Shown here piece by piece: positions 8,489 through 15,893 of a stretch of 22,875 nt of DNA. Below the pieces are notes generated by a model, which saw nothing but the letters and a program-made list of their open reading frames with translations, did not search any database and was not told the origin of the DNA. The stretch spans positions 1-22,875 of the forward strand of contig JAHIZR010000331.1 in NCBI GenBank assembly GCA_018814465.1, written 5' to 3'. Within the stretch, counting starts at the first letter, position 1. Every line of letters begins with the position of its first letter. This DNA comes from a bacterium (GTDB taxonomy: Bacteria; Electryoneota; RPQS01). The translations under genes and the position numbers were made by a program.

Positions 8489-8520
8489 AAAAAGCCGTGT
8501 CCCGAAATTGGAACACGGCT
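8489..8520 (-). terminator. intrinsic terminator closing the ribosomal protein cluster
   Basis: On the minus strand an 8-bp stem, AGCCGTGT with ACACGGCT (8493-8500 and 8513-8520), has a 12-base loop and is followed directly by TTTT. It lies 24 bases after the rplQ stop and before the hutU unit. The T run is short, so some readthrough is possible. Confidence 0.8.
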
Positions 8521-8543
8521 GTGATAATTGCCTATTTTGTGGC

Positions 8544-8957
8544 CTACTTGGACTTCTTGGAATCCTTATCCTTCTTCCCGGAATCCGTATGAATTACGCC
8601 CTCGAAACCGACGATCTCGATAATCGCCATATCGGCTGCGTCACCGCGGCGCGGTCCAAGCTTGATAATACGAGTATAACCGCCCTCACGCTCCGCCAGA
8701 GTCGGTGCGATTTCGTCAAAGAGAGCCTTAACCGCAGAAGCACGGCTGCAATGGCGCGCGACATTCCTGCGCGCGGCAATGGTTCCCTTCTTCCCTTTGG
8801 TAATCAGCTTTTCGACAAAGGGACGCAACTCACGAGCTTTACCAAGCGTGGTATGAATGCGCTTATGTTCAAACAGTGCCTGGCTAAGATTGCCCAGCAG
8901 AGCTTTGCGATGAGCGGTGGATCGGGAAAGGCTTCTGCCCTTATTTAAATGTCTCAT
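8544..8957 (-). CDS. rplQ: 50S ribosomal protein L17
   Basis: L17 is a 23S-binding protein near the tunnel exit. The 137-residue product begins MRHLNKGRSLSRSTAHRKAL, includes HKRIHTTLGKARELRPFVEKLIT, and ends the core with YTRIIKLGPRRGDAADMAIIE. The end carries a Lys/Asp/Ser-rich tail (GKKDKDSKKSK). It is the last gene of the ribosomal cluster. A terminator-like hairpin follows 24 bases after the stop. Confidence 0.97.
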   Translation of the reverse strand: MRHLNKGRSLSRSTAHRKALLGNLSQALFEHKRIHTTLGKARELRPFVEKLITKGKKGTIAARRNVARHCSRASAVKALFDEIAPTLAEREGGYTRIIKLGPRRGDAADMAIIEIVGFEGVIHTDSGKKDKDSKKSK

Positions 8958-9946
8958 TTCTTTTCGGTTTCGCTACTGAAATATTTTTCAACATCAAGGC
9001 CGAAGTGCAGATTCTTCGTGCGCAGGATCTCATTCAATTCTATCAGGGACTTGCGTCCGAAGTTCTTGAACTTCAGCATTTCATTTTCATCTCTGCGAAC
9101 CAAGTCGCCGATGGTGCGGATTTTGGCTTCCTTCAGGCAGTTCGCGCTGCGAACGGAAAGCTCCAATTCTTCAACGGGCTTGCGCAGGAGCTTGCGAATC
9201 TGGAGAGTTTCCTCGTCAATATCCTCTTCTTCCTCTTTCTCCGGCTTGACGTCGAAGTTGATGAAGAGTTGGATATGATCGCGCAGGATGCGTCCCGCCA
9301 GTGTTAAGGCGTCTTCCGGTGTGATCGAGCCGTCGGTCCAGATTTCAAGAATCAGTTTCTCGTAGTCTGTCCGGTGACCGACACGAGTGTTTTCAATCGT
9401 ATAAGTAACATTCCGGATCGGCGAATACACCGAATCGAGCGGGATGGTTCCGATCGGCGCATCCGGGGGGCGGTTTTCTTCCGCGGGAACATAACCGCGA
9501 CCCTTTTTAACCAACAACTCCAGTTTAAGATCCGCATCCGCATTCAGCGTAGCGATGTGCAGATCGGGATTGAGGATTTCGAAATCATTGTTCCCCATCT
9601 GAATATCGCGCGCTGTGAATTCTCGCGGACCGGTCAGGTTGAGAACCACCTTATCCGGTTTCTTATTCAGCAGCTTGAACCGAACACCTTTGAGATTAAG
9701 CATAATCTCAGTGACGTCTTCGGTCACGCCGGGAATTGTGGAGAATTCGTGAAGCACTCCGTCGATATTGACGGAAACGATAGCCGCCCCTTGCAGGGAG
9801 GATATCAATACACGACGCAGGCTGTTGCCGATGGTGACTCCATAGCCGCGTTCGAGTGGTTGCACGATGAATTTCCCATAAGTATCGGTATGAGTTGCCT
9901 CATCAATTTCAACCAACTCGGGCATCTGGAAGTTCAGTCCGTTCAT
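8954..9946 (-). CDS. rpoA: DNA-directed RNA polymerase alpha subunit
   Basis: The alpha subunit dimerises to start assembly of RNA polymerase and contacts UP elements and activators. The 330-residue product has the N-terminal domain (residues 1 to about 230, with LERGYGVTIGNSLRRVLISS). An acidic linker follows (KPEKEEEEDIDEET). The C-terminal domain has the DNA-binding helix-hairpin-helix region VRSANCLKEAKIRTIGDL and LKFKNFGRKSL. The stop overlaps the rplQ start by 4 bases (ATGA). Confidence 0.97.
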   Translation of the reverse strand: MNGLNFQMPELVEIDEATHTDTYGKFIVQPLERGYGVTIGNSLRRVLISSLQGAAIVSVNIDGVLHEFSTIPGVTEDVTEIMLNLKGVRFKLLNKKPDKVVLNLTGPREFTARDIQMGNNDFEILNPDLHIATLNADADLKLELLVKKGRGYVPAEENRPPDAPIGTIPLDSVYSPIRNVTYTIENTRVGHRTDYEKLILEIWTDGSITPEDALTLAGRILRDHIQLFINFDVKPEKEEEEDIDEETLQIRKLLRKPVEELELSVRSANCLKEAKIRTIGDLVRRDENEMLKFKNFGRKSLIELNEILRTKNLHFGLDVEKYFSSETEKK

Positions 9947-9967
9947 GAATCTCCTCGTGAGATGAAA

Positions 9968-10597
9968 TTAGCGAGAATAGAGTTCGACCACCAATTGTTC
10001 GTTGGCTTCGAACGGAATCTCAGAGCGATTGGGAACCTCCAAGTAGATTCCCTCCATCTTGGCTTTATCCAGCTCAAGATTGGGCATCATTTTGGCGTCA
10101 CGTGCTCGCTGCATCGCATCATGAATCACCGCCATCTTCTTCGAACGATCGCGAACTCGAATACGATCGCTCGGTTGAAGAATGTAGGAAGGGATATCAA
10201 CGATTTGATCATTCACCATGAAATGACGATGACACACTAACTGACGTGCCTGGCGGCGTGAGTTGGCGAATCCGATTCGATAAACGACGTTATCGAGACG
10301 GCTTTCCAGCATTGCCATCAGGTTGTCGCCGGTCACACCTTTTTGCCGCTGAGCGACGCGGAAGAAGCGTCTGAACTGCCGCTCCAACAGTCCATAAGTT
10401 TCGCGGATTTTCTGTTTCTCGCGGAGCTGGTGACCGTATTCCGAGACCTTGCGGCGGCGGGTGCGCCCATGCATACCGGGGCCATAGCCCTTGCGGTCGA
10501 ATGCGCACTTGGGGCCCATACAGCGCTCACCCTTCAGAAAGAGTTTTTTACCCTCTCTGCGGCAGGTTCGACAAACGGCTTCACTGTTTCTTGCCAT
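9968..10597 (-). CDS. rpsD: 30S ribosomal protein S4, zinc-binding type
   Basis: S4 is a primary 16S-binding assembly protein and the alpha-operon repressor in E. coli. The 209-residue product keeps the four-cysteine zinc site at the N-terminus: Cys9, Cys12, Cys26 and Cys31. The S4 RNA-binding domain follows (MLESRLDNVVYRIGFANSRR, with RQLVCHRHFMVND). It ends EQLVVELYSR. It lies 21 bases before rpoA. Confidence 0.97.
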   Translation of the reverse strand: MARNSEAVCRTCRREGKKLFLKGERCMGPKCAFDRKGYGPGMHGRTRRRKVSEYGHQLREKQKIRETYGLLERQFRRFFRVAQRQKGVTGDNLMAMLESRLDNVVYRIGFANSRRQARQLVCHRHFMVNDQIVDIPSYILQPSDRIRVRDRSKKMAVIHDAMQRARDAKMMPNLELDKAKMEGIYLEVPNRSEIPFEANEQLVVELYSR

Positions 10598-10637
10598 GAA
10601 AGACTTTATCTGATTACGTTAAAAGGTCGGTGTTAGA

Positions 10638-11027
10638 TTAAACGCGGCGGCGTTTGCGGGGCCTGCAGCCATTATGCGGCAACGGTGTAACGTCGCGGAT
10701 CGTCAGGATTCTTAAACCTGAAGCAACGAGTGAGCGTATCGCTCCGTCGCGACCGCCGCCGGGGCCGCGCACGTTGATGGAGACTTTGCGAAGTCCAAGC
10801 GCCATCGCAGCTTTCGCCGCATTATCAGCGGCCAGCTGAGCGGCAAAGGGAGTATTTTTACGGGATCCGCGCAATCCCATTTTCCCTGCTGAAGCCCAGG
10901 AAATGGTATTGCCATAGTTATCCGTTATCGTAATGAGCGTGTTATTAAACGAGGATTTTACGTGCACAACGCCGGTATCCTCAACACGTTCCTTTTTCTT
11001 TCTGCCTTTTTTCTTCGACGTGGCCAA
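10638..11027 (-). CDS. rpsK: 30S ribosomal protein S11
   Basis: S11 lies on the platform at the mRNA exit channel. The 129-residue product has a Lys-rich lead (KKKGRKKKERVED), then VVHVKSSFNNTLITITD, RKNTPFAAQLAADNAAK and the conserved end DVTPLPHNGCRPRKRRRV. The start codon is TTG at 11025-11027, supported by GGAG six bases upstream. No nearby ATG gives a better N-terminus. It is 40 bases from rpsD. Confidence 0.96.
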   Translation of the reverse strand: MATSKKKGRKKKERVEDTGVVHVKSSFNNTLITITDNYGNTISWASAGKMGLRGSRKNTPFAAQLAADNAAKAAMALGLRKVSINVRGPGGGRDGAIRSLVASGLRILTIRDVTPLPHNGCRPRKRRRV

Positions 11028-11087
11028 TTCAGTCTCCGTTAAATATCATGGACCGCACAAGTGCGGCACCGTACTCGTGTCGGGCGC
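11028..11087 (-). promoter_or_regulatory. structured rpsM-rpsK intergenic leader
   Basis: This is the largest gap within the ribosomal cluster. It contains a perfect inverted repeat, CCGCACTTGTGCGG (11053-11066). The segment CACGAGT (11073-11079) can also pair with ACTTGTG (11056-11062) using one G-U pair, which would exclude the hairpin. It ends with GGAG six bases before the rpsK TTG. Two competing pairings upstream of rpsK-rpsD could mean regulation, for example by S4, but that is inference. There is no T run, so it is not a typical terminator. Confidence 0.35.
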
Positions 11088-11459
11088 TTAAGCCCCTCTT
11101 TTCTTAAACATGACGCCCTTCTTCTTGCCCTTGCGGGTGCGCGCGTTATTCTTGGTATTCTGACCGCGGCAGGGCAGTCCCTTGCGGTGACGCAGTCCGC
11201 GATAACAGCCGATATCCATCAGACGCTTGATGTTCATCTGAACTTCCGTACGCAACGGACCCTCCACTTTCAGATCAGCGATATAAGCACGGATTCTCGC
11301 CAATTCATCATCCGTCAGAGCGGACGTGCGTTTATTCCAATCGACTTCACATTCAGTGAGGATTTTTTGCGCGGTGGGGCGGCCTATACCGAAGATATAG
11401 GTCAGTGAAATCTCGATACGCTTATCGCGTGGAATATCAATACCAGCTAAACGAGCCAT
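11088..11459 (-). CDS. rpsM: 30S ribosomal protein S13
   Basis: S13 is a head protein that forms intersubunit bridges and contacts P-site tRNA. The 123-residue product starts MARLAGIDIPRDKRIEISLTY, has the helix-two-turn-helix region (GIGRPTAQKIL), and ends in the basic tail seen as GLRHRKGLPCRGQNTKNNAR then TRKGKKKG. It follows rpmJ by 33 bases. A 60-base gap with a strong hairpin separates it from rpsK. Confidence 0.97.
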   Translation of the reverse strand: MARLAGIDIPRDKRIEISLTYIFGIGRPTAQKILTECEVDWNKRTSALTDDELARIRAYIADLKVEGPLRTEVQMNIKRLMDIGCYRGLRHRKGLPCRGQNTKNNARTRKGKKKGVMFKKRGA

Positions 11460-11492
11460 AGAAGGAATGTGTTATGATGATGCGTCAGGGGA

Positions 11493-11609
11493 TCAGCCTT
11501 GACGCTGTTTGTGTTTTTTCAATCGTGAACAGATGACATAGACGCGGCCGCGACGGCGGACGATCTTGCAATGCTCACACATTTTCTTGACTGAAGTACG
11601 GACTTTCAT
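11493..11609 (-). CDS. rpmJ: 50S ribosomal protein L36, zinc-binding type
   Basis: L36 is the smallest large-subunit protein and a single zinc ribbon. Translation from the ATG at 11607-11609 gives 38 residues beginning MKVRTSVKKMCEHCKIV and ending KKHKQRQG. The ligand set Cys11, Cys14, Cys27, His33 is complete (C+ form). GGAGAG lies upstream at a normal distance. It sits between infA and rpsM, the standard place in the alpha operon. Confidence 0.96.
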   Translation of the reverse strand: MKVRTSVKKMCEHCKIVRRRGRVYVICSRLKKHKQRQG

Positions 11610-11648
11610 GATTTTCTCTCCGCCGTGTTTCTGAACGGCTATAGCAAG

Positions 11649-11867
11649 CTATTTATATCGGTAGGTGATGCGGCCGCGGCTCAGGTCGTAAGGAGACAAT
11701 TCAACCGTAACGCGATCTCCGGGCAGAATTTTAATATAATGCATTCTCATTTTGCCGGAAATGTGCGCCAGAACCCGGTGATTATTTTCAAGGACGACTC
11801 TGAAAGAAGCATTCTTCAGGCATTCCTCGACAACACCGTCAACCTTTATGGATTGTTCCTTAGTCGT
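11649..11867 (-). CDS. infA: translation initiation factor IF-1, apparent ACG start
   Basis: IF-1 binds the 30S A-site during initiation. Reading from the ACG at 11865-11867 gives 72 residues, the usual IF-1 length, beginning TKEQSIKVDGVVEECL after the initiator. The OB-fold pattern follows (NASFRVVLENNHRVLAHISG, MRMHYIKILPGDRV, ending SPYDLSRGRITYRYK). It ends in TAG. Upstream in frame there is only the map TAA and seven sense codons, with no ATG, GTG, TTG or CTG. AGGAG at 11874-11878 places ACG after a six-base spacer. The first in-frame ATG lies at codon 40, inside the fold. ACG is therefore the likely start, or an ATG changed by a mutation or sequencing error. Confidence 0.88.
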   Translation of the reverse strand, partial: TTKEQSIKVDGVVEECLKNASFRVVLENNHRVLAHISGKMRMHYIKILPGDRVTVELSPYDLSRGRITYRYK

Positions 11868-11873
11868 ACCTGA

Positions 11874-11878
11874 CTCCT
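11874..11878 (-). promoter_or_regulatory. Shine-Dalgarno site of infA
   Basis: The minus strand reads AGGAG followed by TCAGGT and then ACG. It lies after the map stop, so it can only serve infA. The six-base spacing is what fixes the start at the ACG codon, and it excludes the ATA at 11880-11882, which is upstream of the site. Confidence 0.75.
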
Positions 11879-11888
11879 GTATTGCCGA

Positions 11889-12647
11889 TTACAACTGGGT
11901 GAGGATTTCAGGTTCACCGTCAGTGATGACCATTGTATGTTCGAAATGTGCGGCAGGCTTTCGATCCTTTGTCAGCACATCCCAGTCACCCAGCATATCA
12001 ACTTCATGCGTTCCCATGGTAATCATGGGTTCGATCGCGATGGTCATATTTCTGCGGAGCATGGGACCTCTGCCGGGAGTTCCGTAATTGGGAACCTGCG
12101 GATCTTCCCAAAGGCTTTTGCCGACACCATGTCCAACTAATTCGCGAACGACACCGAACCCGAAAGATTCGGCATAAGATTGGACAGCATGGCCGATATT
12201 TGACAGTCTTGCTCCCGCCTTCGCTTCAGCCATAGCCAACTCGAGACATCGCAGAGTCACGTCCATCAACCGCCGGCCTTCGGGTGAAATCTCGCCGATT
12301 CCATAGGTCCACGCGCTGTCAGCGTAATAACCTTTGTAGACAACCCCGATATCAACACCGATGATCATGCCTTCTCGCATGATCCGCCCCGCAGGAATTC
12401 CGTGAACGACCTCTTCGTCTATCGAAAAACAAACGGCGGCGGGGAATTTGGCTCCGCGCCCGTTGTCCTGATTCTTGAATGCCGGACTCCCGCCATGATC
12501 TCGAATATACTCTTCAACCGTCCGATTGACATCATCCGCGTTGCCGCCGGGAACCATCAGGTGTTCCGCAGCCTTTCTCGATCCGGCCAGGATTTTTCCG
12601 GCTTGACGCATCAATTCGATTTCGGCTTCAGTTTTGATATGAATCAT
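11889..12647 (-). CDS. map: methionine aminopeptidase, type I
   Basis: This enzyme removes the initiator Met from nascent proteins. The 252-residue product has the short type I length without an N-terminal extension. The five metal ligands are visible as Asp99 (GVDIG), Asp110 (YYADSAW), His173 (VGHGVGK), Glu206 (IAIEPM) and Glu237 (HFEHTMV). His82 in VVHGIP is the conserved active-site residue. It starts in a 4-base overlap with adk and ends in TAA, which is in the same frame as infA just downstream. Confidence 0.97.
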   Translation of the reverse strand: MIHIKTEAEIELMRQAGKILAGSRKAAEHLMVPGGNADDVNRTVEEYIRDHGGSPAFKNQDNGRGAKFPAAVCFSIDEEVVHGIPAGRIMREGMIIGVDIGVVYKGYYADSAWTYGIGEISPEGRRLMDVTLRCLELAMAEAKAGARLSNIGHAVQSYAESFGFGVVRELVGHGVGKSLWEDPQVPNYGTPGRGPMLRRNMTIAIEPMITMGTHEVDMLGDWDVLTKDRKPAAHFEHTMVITDGEPEILTQL

Positions 12648-13309
12648 ATCAAACCGGGGTCCAAAGCGATCAAGACTCTCGCGAAAACCTCGTCTTGTGA
12701 ACCTTCGCCCGAAACGGGTCGCAAAGCCCCTTGCTTCTTATAGTAGTTGATTAGCGGCGCGGTTTTCTCGCGATAGACTTCCAGTCGGCGCTTGATGGTA
12801 TCCGGCTGATCATCGTCGCGGTGAATCACATTCGGTGTCCCTGTGGGACATTTGTGATTCGCAATCAATTGCTCATCGGTCTTCAGATTAAATGTCGCGC
12901 CGCAATTGATGCAAACACGTCTTGAAGAAAGTCTTTCGATAATGACATCATCAGGCAACTCGATGGAAACCACCAGCGGGTCTGGCAGACCTAATTCCTT
13001 CAGCAAAGCTCCCAAGGCTTCCGCTTGAGGAATTGTCCGTGGGAAGCCATCGAAAATCGCGCCGCGCCCGGCATCGTTTAGATTCAAGCGATTGCGAACC
13101 ATGTCGATGATGATATCATCACTGACCAGATCGCCGCGATCCATAATTTCTTTCGCCTTCAGTCCTAATTCCGTACCAGCCTGCACTTCGGCGCGCAGAA
13201 TATCCCCGGTGCTGATATGTGGAACTTTCAGACTGTCAACGAGTTTCTTTGCCTGCGTACCTTTGCCAACCCCCACAGCTCCGAGCATGATAACCGTAAA
13301 ACTCGCCAT
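12644..13309 (-). CDS. adk: adenylate kinase with incomplete zinc LID
   Basis: Adenylate kinase interconverts ATP and AMP with two ADP in the cytoplasm. The 221-residue product has the P-loop at 10-19 (GAVGVGKGTQ, with Val where the family usually has Pro). It also has the NMP-binding STGDILR at 33-39, FDGFPRT at 86-92, and the long-form LID domain from about residue 130. The LID has Cys133, Cys136 and Cys154. The fourth ligand position (157, counted back from the conserved Arg164) is Gly. His152 could replace it. The RDDD and RRLEVY elements are intact, so the enzyme should be active. The stop overlaps the map start by 4 bases. Confidence 0.96.
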   Translation of the reverse strand: MASFTVIMLGAVGVGKGTQAKKLVDSLKVPHISTGDILRAEVQAGTELGLKAKEIMDRGDLVSDDIIIDMVRNRLNLNDAGRGAIFDGFPRTIPQAEALGALLKELGLPDPLVVSIELPDDVIIERLSSRRVCINCGATFNLKTDEQLIANHKCPTGTPNVIHRDDDQPDTIKRRLEVYREKTAPLINYYKKQGALRPVSGEGSQDEVFARVLIALDPGLI

Positions 13310-13332
13310 AACTAAAAAACTCTGCTCCGTAA

Positions 13333-14661
13333 TTACATCCGGCGGCGGCCTCGGATGCGGCCGGATTTCATTAGTCCGTCATAATGCCGCATGACAAGAT
13401 GCGACTCAACTTGCTGAAGGGTGTCTAAACCGACACCAACCACAATCAACAGGCTGGTGCCTCCGAAAAATGATGCGGTATTGTACGAAACGTTAAACTG
13501 GTTTACAATGATTGTCGGCAATACCGCAATCAGGCCAAGCGCGATCGCGCCGGGCAGAGTGACGCGGGAGAGAATCGAATCGATAAAGTCCGATGTCTGT
13601 TTGCCGGGACGAATACCAGGAACGAATCCACCGTTCTTTTTCATATTATCCGCAAGATCGACTGGATTCAGAATAATCGCGGTATAGAAATAGGTGAAAA
13701 ATACGATCAGGATAAATGTCAGGATGGAGTAGGCGGCGCTGTTATAGGCAAACATTTCCGTCAGCGTCTCCCTGAATCCTCCTTCGGGTAGAAAGGTCGC
13801 GATGGAAGACGGCACGAACATAATCGACTGCGCGAAAATAATCGGCATCACACCCGCGGAATTCACGCGCAACGGAATATGAGTTGAAACGCCGCCGTAC
13901 ATTTTGCGTCCGACCGTGCGCTTCGCATACTGCACGGGAATTTTGCGCATCCCCTGCGTAAGGGCAACAACCGCCGCGGTAACTGCGAACAGCATGACGA
14001 TAAAGAAAGCTTCCATCATGATATGACGGGTGCCGGTCGATACCATCTGCGCTTCTTCCATGATTGCATAAGGCAGGCGGTCGATGATCCCGACGAAAAT
14101 CAGCAGCGAGATACCGTTGCCGATGCCGCGTTCCGTGATTTGCTCACCCAGCCACATGATAAGTGTGGTACCGGCCGAGAGCGAAATCATGGTTAGAAAA
14201 TTAAAGAAGATGCCCGGATTCGGAACGACCGGCGCACCGGAGGAAGCGACCAGTCTCTCAAGGAAGATCGAAACACCACCGGCTTGCAGCGCGGCGATGA
14301 TTACGGTTCCATAGCGGGTTAACTGCGTAATCTTCTTCCGTCCCTCTTCTCCCTCCTTCTGCAGTTTCTGGAAATACGGAACAACCGTTCCCATCAACTG
14401 GAAAATAATCGAAGCGGAGATGTAGGGCATAATGCCGAGGGCGAAAACAGTTGCGCGTTGGAACGCGCCGCCCACGAACATATCATATAGACCGAAAAGG
14501 GTATTCGCATTCTGTGAGAAGAACTCACCGAGCGCGCCCGCGTCGATACCGGCCAATGGCACGTGACCGCCGATGCGGTATACGAGCAAAATCAGGAGCG
14601 TAAAAGTTATCCGCTCCCGCAGTTCCGGTATTTTAAAGATGTTGGCTACGCGATCGAGCAT
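13333..14661 (-). CDS. secY: protein translocase channel subunit SecY
   Basis: SecY is the membrane channel of the Sec pathway, working with SecE, SecG and SecA. The 442-residue product has the family length and ten hydrophobic segments. Landmarks are RIGGHVPLAGIDAGAL before the plug region, GIMPYISASIIFQLM, GEQITERGIGNGISLLIF (cytoplasmic loop), and FYTAIILNPVDLADNMKKNGGFVPGIRPGK marked by its NP and PGIRPG motifs. The basic C-terminus SGRIRGRRRM faces the cytoplasm. Its ATG overlaps the rplO stop. adk follows after 23 bases. Confidence 0.97.
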   Translation of the reverse strand: MLDRVANIFKIPELRERITFTLLILLVYRIGGHVPLAGIDAGALGEFFSQNANTLFGLYDMFVGGAFQRATVFALGIMPYISASIIFQLMGTVVPYFQKLQKEGEEGRKKITQLTRYGTVIIAALQAGGVSIFLERLVASSGAPVVPNPGIFFNFLTMISLSAGTTLIMWLGEQITERGIGNGISLLIFVGIIDRLPYAIMEEAQMVSTGTRHIMMEAFFIVMLFAVTAAVVALTQGMRKIPVQYAKRTVGRKMYGGVSTHIPLRVNSAGVMPIIFAQSIMFVPSSIATFLPEGGFRETLTEMFAYNSAAYSILTFILIVFFTYFYTAIILNPVDLADNMKKNGGFVPGIRPGKQTSDFIDSILSRVTLPGAIALGLIAVLPTIIVNQFNVSYNTASFFGGTSLLIVVGVGLDTLQQVESHLVMRHYDGLMKSGRIRGRRRM

Positions 14662-15101
14662 CAGGCCGCGACCACCTTGCCGCCCGCTTCGGTAATCTTT
14701 TTCTCGGCAGCGGCTGAAAGTGTGCAGGTACGGATTTCGTAGGCGCGAGCTGCGTCCCCGGTACCCAGGATTTTAACGGCGGAATTTGCGTGACGAATCA
14801 AACCCGCCTGTTTGAGAGTGGCTGGTTCGACAATGGCATCATTCGGCAGTTTGCTCAATTCGCGAACGTTGACAACTTCAATAGATTCTGCCCAGATGTT
14901 TTTGAAACCTCGCTTCGGAAGTCGGCGATGAATCGGCATCTGTCCGCCTTCGAAACCTCTTTTGCTCGTAGAGCCGGATCGAGATCCATAACCTTTTTCA
15001 CCACGACCGGACGTGCCGCCTTTACCTGAAGACGGGCCGCGCCCGAGGCGCTTCTTCTTATGGGTGGATCCTTCAGCGGGCTTTAGTGAATTCAGACTCA
15101 T
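14661..15101 (-). CDS. rplO: 50S ribosomal protein L15
   Basis: L15 is a late-assembly large-subunit protein. The 146-residue product has the typical Gly/Arg/Lys-rich extended N-terminus (KKRLGRGPSSGKGGTSGRGE), the GFEGGQMPIHRRLPKRGF block near 48-65, and a globular C-terminal domain. Its TGA stop shares one base with the secY start (TGATG), a coupling arrangement. Confidence 0.96.
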   Translation of the reverse strand: MSLNSLKPAEGSTHKKKRLGRGPSSGKGGTSGRGEKGYGSRSGSTSKRGFEGGQMPIHRRLPKRGFKNIWAESIEVVNVRELSKLPNDAIVEPATLKQAGLIRHANSAVKILGTGDAARAYEIRTCTLSAAAEKKITEAGGKVVAA

Positions 15102-15112
15102 GATGCTCCGTC

Positions 15113-15301
15113 TTATTCGCTAACCGTTTTCCATTCGACAAGATGCTTTACCTGATCGATCATACCGCGAACGGCGGGATTGTCAGGCAGGACTCTGGTC
15201 TCATGGAGGCGGTGAAAACCCAGCGCCTTGACTGTTCGCTTCTGGACTTCCTGGCGTCCAATCGTACTGCGCTTGAGGGTAACTTTCAGCTTATCTGACA
15301 T
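15113..15301 (-). CDS. rpmD: 50S ribosomal protein L30
   Basis: L30 is a small 23S-binding protein. The 62-residue product has the family length and pattern: KLKVTLKRSTIGRQEVQKRT at the start, then LGFHRLHETRVLPDNPAVRGMI, which matches the L30 core. It lies between rpsE and rplO, as in the spc operon of many bacteria. Confidence rests on both sequence and position. Confidence 0.94.
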   Translation of the reverse strand: MSDKLKVTLKRSTIGRQEVQKRTVKALGFHRLHETRVLPDNPAVRGMIDQVKHLVEWKTVSE

Positions 15302-15333
15302 TGTATAATATTCCGGTAATAGACAATTGCCGG

Positions 15334-15885
15334 TTATAGTTCGAAAACTTCTTGAACGGTAATGCCGCGGCGGGTCGCTGCCATGCGGGCATCACTCATA
15401 TTATCCATCGCGGCAAAAACCGCTTTTACGACATTGTGCGAGTTGTTGGTTCCCATCACCTTCGTCAAGACGTCGCGTACGCCGACACACTCCATGATCA
15501 TCCGGACGGAACCTCCGGCAATGACACCGGTACCGGGCGATGCGGGACGCAAGATGACTTTACCGGCTCCGAACTTGCCGTGGATCTGATGCGGCAAAGT
15601 GGTTCCGACGATGGGATACCTCTTCATGGATCGCTTGGCGGCTTCCGTTCCTTTGCGAATCGCTTCCACGACTTCATTAGCCTTGCCCAGACCGTAGCCG
15701 GCCCGGCCTTTGCCGTCACCGACAATCACAATGGCATTGAAAGAGAAATTACGGCCACCCTTAACCACTTTAGCGACACGATTGATGCCGACGAGTTTTT
15801 CGATGAGGGATTCGCCGCTCTGAGTGAATTCGGCTGCTGCTTCCCTGCCTTTGCCGCGCGGCTTTCTATTTGGCTGATCGTTCAT
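15334..15885 (-). CDS. rpsE: 30S ribosomal protein S5
   Basis: S5 helps form the mRNA entry site and affects decoding accuracy. The 183-residue product has the double-stranded RNA-binding-like N-terminal domain (LIEKLVGINRVAKVVKGGR, then FNAIVIVGDGKGRAGYGLGK). The C-terminal domain includes PASPGTGVIAGG and MGTNNSHNVVKA. The first 20 or so residues are a basic lead (NRKPRGKGREAAAEF). It sits 32 bases upstream of rpmD. Confidence 0.96.
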   Translation of the reverse strand: MNDQPNRKPRGKGREAAAEFTQSGESLIEKLVGINRVAKVVKGGRNFSFNAIVIVGDGKGRAGYGLGKANEVVEAIRKGTEAAKRSMKRYPIVGTTLPHQIHGKFGAGKVILRPASPGTGVIAGGSVRMIMECVGVRDVLTKVMGTNNSHNVVKAVFAAMDNMSDARMAATRRGITVQEVFEL

Positions 15886-15893
15886 AGCTACCT

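Larger units (their letters stand above)
8325..8543. other. intergenic region between rplQ and hutU
   Basis: This is the only sizeable gap in the window (219 bases). It holds the terminator hairpin (8489-8520), an AT-rich middle, the possible hutU -10 site and a short dyad near hutU. I see no small coding frame with a ribosome-binding site, no tRNA and no riboswitch-like structure. Confidence 0.7.

Noticed and set aside
7989..8948. Long open frame on the plus strand (319 codons) across the hutU start, the intergenic region and rplQ
   Set aside because: It runs antisense to two clear genes and across the terminator, its translation resembles no family, and it has no supporting start signal. 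It is a composition effect.
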